In this document: one piece after another, positions 28,327 through 36,685 of the stretch | Position numbering within the stretch: position 1 is the stretch's first letter | Layout of the letters: the number at the start of each line of letters is the position of its first letter | Source of the DNA: Gammaproteobacteria bacterium | Lineage (GTDB): Bacteria > Pseudomonadota > Gammaproteobacteria > Burkholderiales > Nitrosomonadaceae | NCBI GenBank assembly: GCA_015709635.1 | Contig: CP054180.1 | Span: 2,542,001-2,606,000, forward strand | Reading direction: 5' to 3' | DNA: 64,000 bases | Translations under genes and position numbers: made by a program | Notes under the pieces: generated by a model | What the model saw: the letters and a program-made list of their open reading frames with translations, nothing else | What the model was told of the DNA's origin: nothing | Databases searched by the model: none

Positions 28327-29745
28327 ATGTTACGTAAAATCTTCATCGCCAATCGCGGCGAGATTGCTGTGCGCATCATCCGGGCGTGTGCCGAGATGGG
28401 CATCCGGTCGGTGGCGGTTTATTCGGAAGCGGATCGTTTCGCATTGCACGTCAAAAAAGCCGATGAATCGTATTGCATCGGTAGCGAGCCGATGGCGTGT
28501 TATCTGAATATTCACGCGCTGGTCGATCTGGCATTGGCGACCGGTTGCGATGCAATACATCCCGGTTATGGATTTTTGTCCGAAAACGCGCAATTCGCGC
28601 GCGCCTGCAAGGAGCGCGGACTGATTTTCATCGGTCCGGAACCGAACGTGATCCATCGCATGGGCGACAAAACCGAGGCGCGCAATGCGATGATCGCCGC
28701 AGGGATTCCAGTGACACCGGGATCGGACGGTAATCTGCATTCGGTCGAAGAAGCACTGAAGGTCGCCGAAAATATCGGTTACCCGGTGATGTTGAAAGCG
28801 ACTTCCGGCGGCGGCGGGCGCGGGATCCGTCGTTGCGACAATGCCGAGGAATTAAAACGCAATTACGCCCGGGTGATTTCCGAAGCGACCAAAGCGTTTG
28901 GCAGCGCCGACGTATTTTTGGAAAAATGCATCGTCAATCCGAAACATATCGAAGTTCAAGTGCTCGCGGATCATCACGGCAATGTGATTCATCTGTACGA
29001 GCGCGATTGTTCGATTCAGCGCCGCAATCAAAAACTCATCGAAATCGCGCCGTCGCCACAATTGGATGAAGCACAGCGCCAGTATATCGGCGGCCTGGCG
29101 GTGATTGCAGCGAAATCGGTCGGTTACACCAATGCCGGAACGATCGAGTTTTTGCTCGACGACAGCGGGCGGTTTTATTTCATGGAAATGAACACGCGCG
29201 TGCAGGTCGAGCACACCATCACCGAAACCATCACCGGCGTCGACATCGTCGAGGAACAAATCCGCGTAGCGGCGGGCTTGCCGTTGCGCTTTAAACAAGA
29301 AGAAATTATCCGGCGCGGCTACGCAATCCAGTTCCGCGTTAACGCCGAAGATCCGAAAAATAATTTTCTACCCAGTTTTGGCCGCATTTCCCGTTACTAT
29401 GCCCCGGGCGGCCCTGGCGTGCGCACCGATACGGCGATTTATACCGGCTACGAAATTCCACCGTTTTACGATTCGATGGTGGCGAAAGTCATCGTCAGCG
29501 CGCTGACCTGGGAGGACGCGATCAAGCGCGGGCAGCGCACGCTGCGCGACATGGGATTGTTCGGTATCAAAACGACGATTCCGTATTATTTGAAAATCCT
29601 GAAGCACCCGCAATTCCGCAGCGGCAAATTCAACACCGGTTTTGTCGAGCAAAACCCGAACCTGATCCATTATTCCGATAAACCCCGGCCGGAAGTTCTG
29701 GCGAGCGTCATCGCTGCCGTCGTCGCTTCGCATACCGGTTTATAG
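28327..29745 (+). CDS. pycA: Pyruvate carboxylase subunit A (biotin carboxylase)
   Basis: 472 residues. Biotin carboxylase fold: N-terminal KIFIANRGEIAVRIIRAC, HPGYGFLSENA, the ATP-grasp Gly-rich loop KATSGGGGRGIR, and the MEMNTRVQVEHTITE active-site segment. It carboxylates biotin with ATP and bicarbonate. The direct neighbour encodes a carboxyltransferase with a biotin domain, so this is a two-subunit pyruvate carboxylase and not the acetyl-CoA carboxylase AccC, although the sequences are close. It feeds oxaloacetate to the TCA cycle. Confidence 0.88.
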   Translation: MLRKIFIANRGEIAVRIIRACAEMGIRSVAVYSEADRFALHVKKADESYCIGSEPMACYLNIHALVDLALATGCDAIHPGYGFLSENAQFARACKERGLIFIGPEPNVIHRMGDKTEARNAMIAAGIPVTPGSDGNLHSVEEALKVAENIGYPVMLKATSGGGGRGIRRCDNAEELKRNYARVISEATKAFGSADVFLEKCIVNPKHIEVQVLADHHGNVIHLYERDCSIQRRNQKLIEIAPSPQLDEAQRQYIGGLAVIAAKSVGYTNAGTIEFLLDDSGRFYFMEMNTRVQVEHTITETITGVDIVEEQIRVAAGLPLRFKQEEIIRRGYAIQFRVNAEDPKNNFLPSFGRISRYYAPGGPGVRTDTAIYTGYEIPPFYDSMVAKVIVSALTWEDAIKRGQRTLRDMGLFGIKTTIPYYLKILKHPQFRSGKFNTGFVEQNPNLIHYSDKPRPEVLASVIAAVVASHTGL

Positions 29746-29777
29746 TGTCCGGCGTATCGGACAGCGAAGGAAAATCC

Positions 29778-31604
29778 ATGCAAAAAATTCATATCACCGA
29801 TGTCATTTTGCGCGATGCGCACCAATCCCTGATCGCCACCCGGATGCGCACCGAAGACATGCTGCCGGCCTGTCAAATGCTCGACAACATCGGCTACTGG
29901 TCGCTGGAATGCTGGGGTGGCGCGACGTTTGATGCTTGTTTGCGCTTTTTGAAGGAAGATCCGTGGGAACGCCTGAGCAAACTCAAAGCCGCCTTGCCGA
30001 ACACGCCGCTGCAAATGTTGCTGCGCGGACAGAATTTGCTCGGTTACCGGCATTATTCCGACGATGTCGTGCGCGCTTTCGTCAAACGCGCCGCGGCCAA
30101 CGGCATGGATGTGTTCCGCATTTTCGATGCGCTCAACGACGTGCGCAACCTCAGAACCGCCATCGAAGCGACCAAGGAAGCCGGTAAGCATGCGCAAGGC
30201 ACCATTTGCTACACCACCAGCCCGGTGCACGATACCGCCAGTTTTATCACGCTGGCCAAAGAGCTGGCCGCGCTGGGCTGCGACTCGATTGCGATCAAGG
30301 ACATGGCCGGACTGTTGACGCCCTATGCGACCGGCGAACTGGTCAAGGCATTGAAGAACACTGTCGACGTGCCAATCCATCTGCATTCGCACGCCACTTC
30401 CGGCTTGGCCGAAATGTGCCAGTTGAAAGCGATCGAAGCCGGTTGCCGGCATATCGACACGGCGTTGTCATCGTGGTCAGGCGGCACCAGCCATCCGCCG
30501 ACCGAGAGTTTGGTGATGGCGCTGCAAGGCACGAAACACGATACTGGATTGGATCTGCAGAAGCTGCAGGAAGTGAACGATTATTTCGCGCAAGTACGCA
30601 AGAAATATCACCGTTTCGAGAGCGAATTCACCGGTGTCGACACCCGCGTGCACGTGTTCCAAGTGCCCGGCGGCATGATCTCGAATCTCGCCAATCAATT
30701 GCAGGAACGCAACGCGCTGGATCGCATCAACGAAGTTTATGCGGAAATCCCGCGCGTGCGCAAAGACCTGGGCTATCCGCCGCTGGTCACACCGACGTCG
30801 CAAATCGTCGGCACGCAAGCGGTGTTGAACGTACTGACCGGTAAACGCTATGAGACCATCACCAACGAAGTGAAGCGTTATTTACAAGGTGGCTATGGCA
30901 AAGCGCCAGCCTCGATTGATGCCAAACTGCAAAAACGTGCGATCGGTAAGGAAGACATCATCGACTGCCGCCCCGCCGATCTGCTAAAACCGGAATTCGA
31001 CCACCTGCGCCGGGAAATCGGCCATCTGGCGCTGAACGACGAAGACGTGTTGAGTTACGCCATGTTCCCGGAAGTCGGCAAACAGTTTCTGGAACTGCGT
31101 TCAACCGGCAACCTGGTACCCGAACCGCTGGAGTTGGCGGCAACAACGGCCAACGGCGTGCAAAAAGCGCCGACCGAATTCAATGTCGCGCTGCACGGCG
31201 AGTCGTACCACGTCAAAGTTACCGGTACCAGCCCGAAAAACCAGTCGTTGCGGCACTTCTATTTCATGGTCGACGGCATGCCGGAAGAAATCGTCGTCGA
31301 AACCCTCGATGAAATCGTACTCGATGGCGGCACCCAAGGCGCCGTCAAAAGCACCATCGGCAGCAAACGCCGCAGCCCTTCCAACGAAGGCGATATCGTC
31401 GTCAGCATGCCGTGCAATATCCTCGACGTACTGGTCAAAATCGACCAGAAAGTCAGCGCCGGACAACCGGTGCTGATCACCGAAGCGATGAAAATGGAAA
31501 CCGAAATCACCGCCCCGATCAGCGGCACCGTCAAAGCCGTGCACGTGATCAAAGGCGAATCGGTGAATCCGAATGAGGTGTTGATTGAGATTGGAGTGGG
31601 GTGA
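29778..31604 (+). CDS. pycB: Pyruvate carboxylase subunit B (carboxyltransferase with biotin domain)
   Basis: 608 residues from the ATG at 29778, which has GAAGGA 7 bases upstream; an in-frame GTG at 29745 is less likely. The N-terminal carboxyltransferase TIM barrel shows ILRDAHQSLIATRMRT and HSHATSGLAEM. Then come the conserved PYC/OADA domain and a C-terminal biotinyl domain with EAMKMETE, where Lys572 is the biotin site. Annotation pipelines may call it oxaloacetate decarboxylase alpha. No beta or gamma subunit of a sodium pump is nearby, so pyruvate carboxylation with pycA is preferred. Confidence 0.87.
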   Translation: MQKIHITDVILRDAHQSLIATRMRTEDMLPACQMLDNIGYWSLECWGGATFDACLRFLKEDPWERLSKLKAALPNTPLQMLLRGQNLLGYRHYSDDVVRAFVKRAAANGMDVFRIFDALNDVRNLRTAIEATKEAGKHAQGTICYTTSPVHDTASFITLAKELAALGCDSIAIKDMAGLLTPYATGELVKALKNTVDVPIHLHSHATSGLAEMCQLKAIEAGCRHIDTALSSWSGGTSHPPTESLVMALQGTKHDTGLDLQKLQEVNDYFAQVRKKYHRFESEFTGVDTRVHVFQVPGGMISNLANQLQERNALDRINEVYAEIPRVRKDLGYPPLVTPTSQIVGTQAVLNVLTGKRYETITNEVKRYLQGGYGKAPASIDAKLQKRAIGKEDIIDCRPADLLKPEFDHLRREIGHLALNDEDVLSYAMFPEVGKQFLELRSTGNLVPEPLELAATTANGVQKAPTEFNVALHGESYHVKVTGTSPKNQSLRHFYFMVDGMPEEIVVETLDEIVLDGGTQGAVKSTIGSKRRSPSNEGDIVVSMPCNILDVLVKIDQKVSAGQPVLITEAMKMETEITAPISGTVKAVHVIKGESVNPNEVLIEIGVG

Positions 31605-31649
31605 TGATCAATATTTATTGTCACCATACCCAAGTAAAGGATTATTGCA

Positions 31650-31860
31650 TTGATAAAATACGAGCTAATTATTTCTTGGGGGCAAAGCAGGTCACGTTTT
31701 TATCGTTGAAGTTCCGGAATTACCCAGTTATATGTCAGACGGAGAAATCTACGAACTAGCGGTCACCAATGCAAAAATCGTCATCGAGCAGTGGTTAGAT
31801 ACCGCTCGTAAGCTGGGTAAACTGATTCCGGAACCCAAAGGCAGGTTGATGTACACATGA
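31650..31860 (+). pseudogene. hicB-type antitoxin gene, frameshifted
   Basis: Reading from TTG at 31650 (AAAGG upstream) gives IKYELIISWG and then goes out of frame at a run of five G (31678-31682). Without one G the frame would continue as KAGHVFIVEVPELP, then DGEIYELAVTNAKIVIEQWL and IPEPKGRLMYT to TGA at 31860. These are standard HicB antitoxin motifs, total about 70 residues. No intact hicA toxin is visible upstream. The frameshift may be real decay, a slippage-prone tract or a sequencing error in the homopolymer. Confidence 0.8.
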
Positions 31861-31868
31861 TGGAATTG

Positions 31869-32019
31869 TTAGGGAAACGCTGATTAATTGACTATACGAG
31901 CGAATCACTTCGTTGCGCAGTACTCGCTTCCTCGCCTATCTTATTGATATGTCTCGGTTGCTGTGTTCCGTGCGCCTCGTGCTTCATCTCGTCCGCCGAA
32001 TTAATCAGCGTTTCCTTAA
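31869..32019. repeat. MITE-like element with 21-bp terminal inverted repeats
   Basis: 151 bp with ends at 31869-31889 and 31999-32019 that are inverted copies at 20 of 21 positions (core GGGAAACGCTGATTAATT). No coding capacity. It starts 9 bases after the broken hicB. The end motif GGAAnCGCTGATTAA recurs at 47116. Together with the remaining bases to 32149, this fills the 545-base gap without intact genes. Confidence 0.75.
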
Positions 32020-32149
32020 GACGAATAAATTGCTCTACGCACCTGCACCTATCCTCGTGGCAAAACCGTGGGGAATCGCAAGTTGATGCTCTTGTCTTTC
32101 TTGAAGGTTTACGCCGCCGATGCAGCGATCATCTGCAAAGCATCATCAA

Positions 32150-34468
32150 CTATGCCATCTCATCCAACCGGCATTGCCCGAGAATATTTTTGTGCATTTG
32201 ATTGTTCATCAAATCTGAAATGCTGTCGGCACCGGCCGGTTTACTGAACAGATAGCCTTGCACGATTTCACAACCGAGGTTCTTGAGAATATCCAGTTGT
32301 TCCAGTGTCTCAACACCTTCGGCGATGATGCCATAGCCGAGTTTTTGTCCCATTTCTATCATCGAGCTGACCAGGGTAAGGGTTTTCTTGTCGGCCAGCA
32401 TGTCGTCAACAAAGTATTTGTCGATTTTTAGGTAATCCGCTTGCAGGTGTTTCAGCGAGGCAAACGAAGAATAGCCGGTGCCGAAGTCGTCGATGGACAG
32501 TAGCACGCCCAGATCTTTCAGGTCCTGAAAAATGGTTAGATTGCGCGGGTCGGTTTGCACGATGCCTTCCGTTACCTCCAATTCCAATTCGGCTGGCACG
32601 ATGCCGACTTCATTGATGATGCGCTTAACCAGCAGCACGAATCCATTGTCCAGAAAAAGACTGGGGGAAATATTGACGGCCATGCGAAGCGTGCGGAAAC
32701 CTTCTTGTTTCCAGGCTACCAGTTGCCCGCAAGCGGTGCGCAGCACCCATTCGGTCAGCGGTTTGATCATGCCGATTCTTTCGGCGATGACGATAAAATC
32801 GTTGGGCGGAACTTGTCCCAATTGCGGGTGATGCCAACGCGAAAGCGCTTCGACGCCAAAAATCTCCCCGCTTTTGATATTGATTTGCGGCTGATACACC
32901 AGGGACAGCTGTTGTTTTTCGATGGCTTCCCGCAGATTCTGTTCGATTTGAAAACGATACTCAGCCTTGTGAGTCAGTTCGGCTTTATAAAATGCATACT
33001 GATTTTTTCCATTCTCCTTGGCGGTGTACAACGAGATATCGCCCGCTTTCAATAAGGCGGAGAGATTTTCGCCATCATCGGGGTAATAGGCGATGCCAAT
33101 GCTGCAAGCCGGCGTAAGTTTTCTGGAATAAATTTCGATCGGTTGAGATATAGCTTCAAGACAGCGCTTTGCGACATTGGCGGCGTAATCCGCTTCGACT
33201 TCTTCGATGAGGATACAGAACTCATCACCGCCAAGCCGCGCAATGAAGTCTATATCGCGGCAGGTATGGATCAATCGCGCTGCAATGGTTTTAAGCAACA
33301 AATCTCCAGCGTCATGCCCCAGGCTGTCGTTAATGTATTTGAAGTTATCCAGATCGATGTACAGCAGCCCGAAGCGGCGGCCATGCCGGGAAGACGATTT
33401 GGTGATTTCTTCCATGTGTTGTATGAACGAGGCACGGCTGGCAAGTCCTGTCAGCTCGTCGGTATATGCCAGCGTGCGGATGCGTTTTTGCGCTTGATCC
33501 CGTTCCATGACGATCCCCGTCAGCCGGGCAGCGGAAATCAGATCTTTTAATTCCTTCTCGTCTGGCAGTGCGGGATGATTGTAATACATGCCAAACGCAC
33601 CCAAAACTTTTCCGCTGGAGTTTTTGATCGGCTCGGACCAGCAACACCGCATACCATGCGGTAGCGCAAAATGTTTGATTTTTGACCACTTCGGGTCGGT
33701 GTCGATGTTTTCTACCAGTACACGCTGCCCGGTAAAAGTAGATGTCCCGCAGGAACCGACGCTCGGCCCGTTTTCCAGGCCGTGCACGGCTTCGCAATAT
33801 TCCTGCGGCAAGCTGGGCGCTCCGCCATGCAGAAGTTTATTACCGCTCAATTCAAGCATCGAGCAGCGCATGCCAGGGTGACGGGATTCATACATCAGCG
33901 CAATGGCATCGTAGATATTTGGTGCAGGACGCCCTATCGCGATCATCTCAAGAATTTCAGCGTATTGATTGTCAAAGGCCTCTGCTTTTTTGCGTTCGCT
34001 GATATCGACGTGCGTACCGACGAGACGAACCGGTTTACCGTCCGATCCGCGTGTGACCAGAAGCGCGCGGGATAGCACAAAAACTTCGTGACCATCCTTA
34101 TGACGCATGCGCATTTCTACTTCGAACGAATCTTTGCGGCCATCGAAGTAATCCTGAACTTTTTCCAGTGCGACGATTTTATCATCGGGATGAACCAGGT
34201 TTTCCCATGTGCTTAAGTGACCCGCCAGTTCGTTTTCGGCGTAACCCAGCATGCTTTTCCAGCGCGGCGAGTAATACACTTCATCCGTTTCCAGATTCCA
34301 ATCCCACAATCCATCGTTGGCGCCGCGCATCGCCAGCGAAAACCGCTCCTCACTGACATAAAGCTCATGGGTACGCATTTCTGTCATCAACTTGACCGCA
34401 GCCAATTCGGAACGCAGCTGCTGCAGCTCTTGCAATAGTTGAGACTTGGTTTGCTTAGCATTACCCAT
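32150..34468 (-). CDS. PAS-GAF-GGDEF-EAL cyclic di-GMP protein
   Basis: 772 residues, no transmembrane segment. An N-terminal coiled coil (about 5-35) is followed by a PAS domain with PAC (about 40-160), a GAF domain (about 175-335), GGDEF (about 345-505) and EAL (about 515-760). The diguanylate cyclase signature RLGGDEF is intact and an RxxD inhibitory site (RDID) stands five residues before it. The phosphodiesterase motifs [15 protein letters not shown] and LKIDKYF are present. Both activities are thus possible. It senses an intracellular or diffusible signal through PAS/GAF. Stands alone. Confidence 0.93.
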   Translation of the reverse strand: MGNAKQTKSQLLQELQQLRSELAAVKLMTEMRTHELYVSEERFSLAMRGANDGLWDWNLETDEVYYSPRWKSMLGYAENELAGHLSTWENLVHPDDKIVALEKVQDYFDGRKDSFEVEMRMRHKDGHEVFVLSRALLVTRGSDGKPVRLVGTHVDISERKKAEAFDNQYAEILEMIAIGRPAPNIYDAIALMYESRHPGMRCSMLELSGNKLLHGGAPSLPQEYCEAVHGLENGPSVGSCGTSTFTGQRVLVENIDTDPKWSKIKHFALPHGMRCCWSEPIKNSSGKVLGAFGMYYNHPALPDEKELKDLISAARLTGIVMERDQAQKRIRTLAYTDELTGLASRASFIQHMEEITKSSSRHGRRFGLLYIDLDNFKYINDSLGHDAGDLLLKTIAARLIHTCRDIDFIARLGGDEFCILIEEVEADYAANVAKRCLEAISQPIEIYSRKLTPACSIGIAYYPDDGENLSALLKAGDISLYTAKENGKNQYAFYKAELTHKAEYRFQIEQNLREAIEKQQLSLVYQPQINIKSGEIFGVEALSRWHHPQLGQVPPNDFIVIAERIGMIKPLTEWVLRTACGQLVAWKQEGFRTLRMAVNISPSLFLDNGFVLLVKRIINEVGIVPAELELEVTEGIVQTDPRNLTIFQDLKDLGVLLSIDDFGTGYSSFASLKHLQADYLKIDKYFVDDMLADKKTLTLVSSMIEMGQKLGYGIIAEGVETLEQLDILKNLGCEIVQGYLFSKPAGADSISDLMNNQMHKNILGQCRLDEMA

Positions 34469-34609
34469 GGTTACCTCAATGATAAATCAATGTGCAAAGA
34501 TAACCATCTAAATCAGAATTATGCAAGTATGTCGGATAGGCGCGATCCCGGAAAAATCGCATTGCGGCACGCTATTGCTGAGTCTTTTCCGCATGCAATC
34601 GAGCCTACG

Positions 34610-35104
34610 CTACGTATTGCTCCGGTTCGTTTTGTTTCTCTTAGCTTTGTTACGGAAATCCTTAGCTGCAGCTTTTGACCGGGCATTTCTGCGGTTAAAA
34701 ATGAATCTCTCCTTGCCCAGTTTTTGTATGAATTTTGCTTTATCAAGCGGCGAGACAATGATGGCTTTGCCTTCCCCGTAGATGATTTCCAGGCGGTCAA
34801 ACGACAAAGCCGGACTGGCCGATGCATTCTGCGTCTCTTGCACGGATACGATCGATTGAATGGGGATATTCCAGGAAAACGGACCGCTGACGATCTTGAG
34901 ATCATCGCCAGTCACGATGTACCGGGTTGAAGCATAGAGCCAGACCGGGAAACCGGCACCCAGAATCAATATGATCGCTGCAAACACATAATTGGCGGTT
35001 CCGCCAACCGACAACGCGACGGATGCCCCCAGCAGACAGGCTGAGATGGATAGCAATAAACAAATCAGTACCCAGTTATCGATTTTAGACTTGAAGACAT
35101 GCAT
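34610..35104 (-). CDS. Membrane protein with bacterial PH-like domain
   Basis: 164 residues. Two N-terminal transmembrane segments (about 10-33 and 38-60) are followed by a PH-like domain (about 60-130: RYIVTGDDLKIVSGPFSWNIP, then FDRLEIIYGEGKAIIVSP). A very basic tail (KAAAKDFRNKAKRNK) closes the protein. This layout is that of small bPH-domain membrane proteins with no known biochemical role. It shares direction with the GGDEF/EAL gene but 141 bases separate them. Confidence 0.75.
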   Translation of the reverse strand: MHVFKSKIDNWVLICLLLSISACLLGASVALSVGGTANYVFAAIILILGAGFPVWLYASTRYIVTGDDLKIVSGPFSWNIPIQSIVSVQETQNASASPALSFDRLEIIYGEGKAIIVSPLDKAKFIQKLGKERFIFNRRNARSKAAAKDFRNKAKRNKTNRSNT

Positions 35105-35397
35105 GATTTAATCTTTATGAAATTGAATAGTTGCGTAATTACCAGAAATCAATGAAGTGTTATTTCACGAACAGATAAGACCGTGCTCATTTTACCCATT
35201 CTTAATCTTGGTTAATGTTCGTGTAATAAAAATTTGGATAAGAAAAGTCTGGAAATTTTGCCTTACAAGCACCTTAAGGGCAAAACTTGTGCCGATACTG
35301 CTTTGGCACCAGACGAAATTGTCCGATCAACAAAAGTTCATAAAGCTATTTCTTCGTGAGCAAAAGCGCGCGCATACAAAAATGAGCCGTTTTCACG
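35105..35397. other. Upstream part of the 399-base gap before carA, no gene seen
   Basis: The short frames here show no signal peptide, domain or ribosome binding site. No stem-loop of note is seen. The carA promoter elements lie in the rest of the gap, 35398-35503. Confidence 0.5.
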
Positions 35398-35403
35398 TAT
35401 AAT
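35398..35403 (+). promoter_or_regulatory. Putative -10 element for carA
   Basis: A perfect TATAAT about 100 bases before carA. There is no good -35 box at the usual distance. The tandem 20-bp repeat lies just downstream, within the predicted leader. Confidence 0.4.
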
Positions 35404-35416
35404 TCCGCATTCAATA

Positions 35417-35456
35417 GCCGGGGCATTTTAACGATCGCCGGGGCATTTTAACGATC
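35417..35456 (+). repeat. Perfect tandem duplication of 20 bp in the carA leader
   Basis: The unit GCCGGGGCATTTTAACGATC occurs twice without a gap (35417-35436 and 35437-35456). It sits between a TATAAT and the carA ribosome binding site, 47 bases before the start codon. Confidence 0.9.
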
Positions 35457-35503
35457 GTTGCCGGTCCTTTTTTCCAGATCTTGTCAGTTTCCAAGGAGTT
35501 TTT

Positions 35504-36658
35504 GTGTCACAACCGCCGCACGCCATCCTCGCACTTGCCGATGGGACAATTTTTCATGGCGTGTCTATTGGCGTTGAAGGCATCAGTACCGGTGAAGTCG
35601 CGTTCAATACGGCCATGACCGGTTATCAGGAAATATTGACCGATCCCTCGTATTGCCGGCAGATCATCACGCTGACTTACCCGCACATCGGCAACACCGG
35701 CACCAATCCGGAAGATTACGAATCCGGTAATATCGATAAAGTATACGCCGCCGGCTTGGTGATTCGCGATCTGCCGCTGATGGCGAGCAATTTTCGCAAA
35801 ACCCGCACATTGCCGCAGTTTCTCCAAGAACAGAATGTCGTTGCCATCGCTGAAATCGATACGCGCAAACTGACGCGGATTTTGCGGGAAAAAGGCGCGC
35901 AAGCCGGTTGCATCATGGCTGGCGATATCGATGAGGAAAAAGCGTTGCAAGCAGCCCGGGCATTTCCCGGGTTGGCCGGAATGGATCTCGCCAAAGTGGT
36001 CAGTTGCCGCCAATCGTACACGTGGAATGAAGGCGAGTGGTCGCTCGAATCCGGTTTCCGGATGCAAGATAATCCCAAATTTCACGTTGCCGCTTTTGAT
36101 TTCGGCATGAAACGCACGATTCTGCGCAAACTGGCACAGCGCGGCTGCAAGGTCACGGTATTTCCAGCTCAGACTGCGGCGGCGGATATTCTGAAAGTAC
36201 AGCCCGACGGTGTCTTTCTGTCGAATGGCCCCGGCGACCCGGAACCGTGCGATTACGCCATCTCCGCCACACAAACGTTACTTGATAAAAATATTCCGAT
36301 ATTCGGCATTTGCCTGGGTCATCAACTGCTCGGACTCGCTAGCGGTGCGCGCACCGTCAAAATGAAATTCGGCCATCATGGCGCCAACCATCCGGTGCAG
36401 GATGTTGCCAGCGGCAAAGTGATCATTACCAGCCAGAATCACGGTTTTGCTGTCGACGGCAATACCTTGCCCGCAACCGCAAAGGTCACGCATGTATCGC
36501 TGTTCGACGGCAGCCTGCAGGGATTCGAGTTAACCGACAAACCCGCCTTCTGTTTTCAGGGTCATCCGGAAGCCAGCCCCGGACCGCACGAAGCGGATTA
36601 TTTGTTCGACAAATTCATCGCCATGATGCAGCACCACAAAAACCGGCATTCCCAATAA
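35504..36658 (+). CDS. carA: Carbamoyl-phosphate synthase, small (glutaminase) subunit
   Basis: 384 residues. GTG start with AAGGAG 5 bases upstream. The N-terminal CarA domain ([27 protein letters not shown]) precedes the class I glutamine amidotransferase domain with nucleophile Cys270 in [10 protein letters not shown] and the His/Glu pair in [10 protein letters not shown]. It releases ammonia from glutamine and passes it to CarB to make carbamoyl phosphate for arginine and pyrimidine synthesis. 27 bases separate it from carB. Confidence 0.97.
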   Translation: MSQPPHAILALADGTIFHGVSIGVEGISTGEVAFNTAMTGYQEILTDPSYCRQIITLTYPHIGNTGTNPEDYESGNIDKVYAAGLVIRDLPLMASNFRKTRTLPQFLQEQNVVAIAEIDTRKLTRILREKGAQAGCIMAGDIDEEKALQAARAFPGLAGMDLAKVVSCRQSYTWNEGEWSLESGFRMQDNPKFHVAAFDFGMKRTILRKLAQRGCKVTVFPAQTAAADILKVQPDGVFLSNGPGDPEPCDYAISATQTLLDKNIPIFGICLGHQLLGLASGARTVKMKFGHHGANHPVQDVASGKVIITSQNHGFAVDGNTLPATAKVTHVSLFDGSLQGFELTDKPAFCFQGHPEASPGPHEADYLFDKFIAMMQHHKNRHSQ

Positions 36659-36685
36659 TCACACCCTATTTATCCGTTAGAGAGT

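Noticed and set aside
29670..30452. 260-residue reverse frame over pycB
   Set aside because: No recognisable motif and full overlap with a strongly supported gene.
31605..31649. Possible hicA remnant (IVTIPK-like codons)
   Set aside because: Six residues in one frame are too little to support a toxin gene.
31944..32201. 85-residue frame over the MITE and the end of the GGDEF/EAL gene
   Set aside because: Cys/Ser-rich chance frame crossing a repeat and an antisense gene.
35157..35402. 81-residue frame before carA
   Set aside because: No ribosome binding site, signal or domain, and it runs over the putative carA -10 element.
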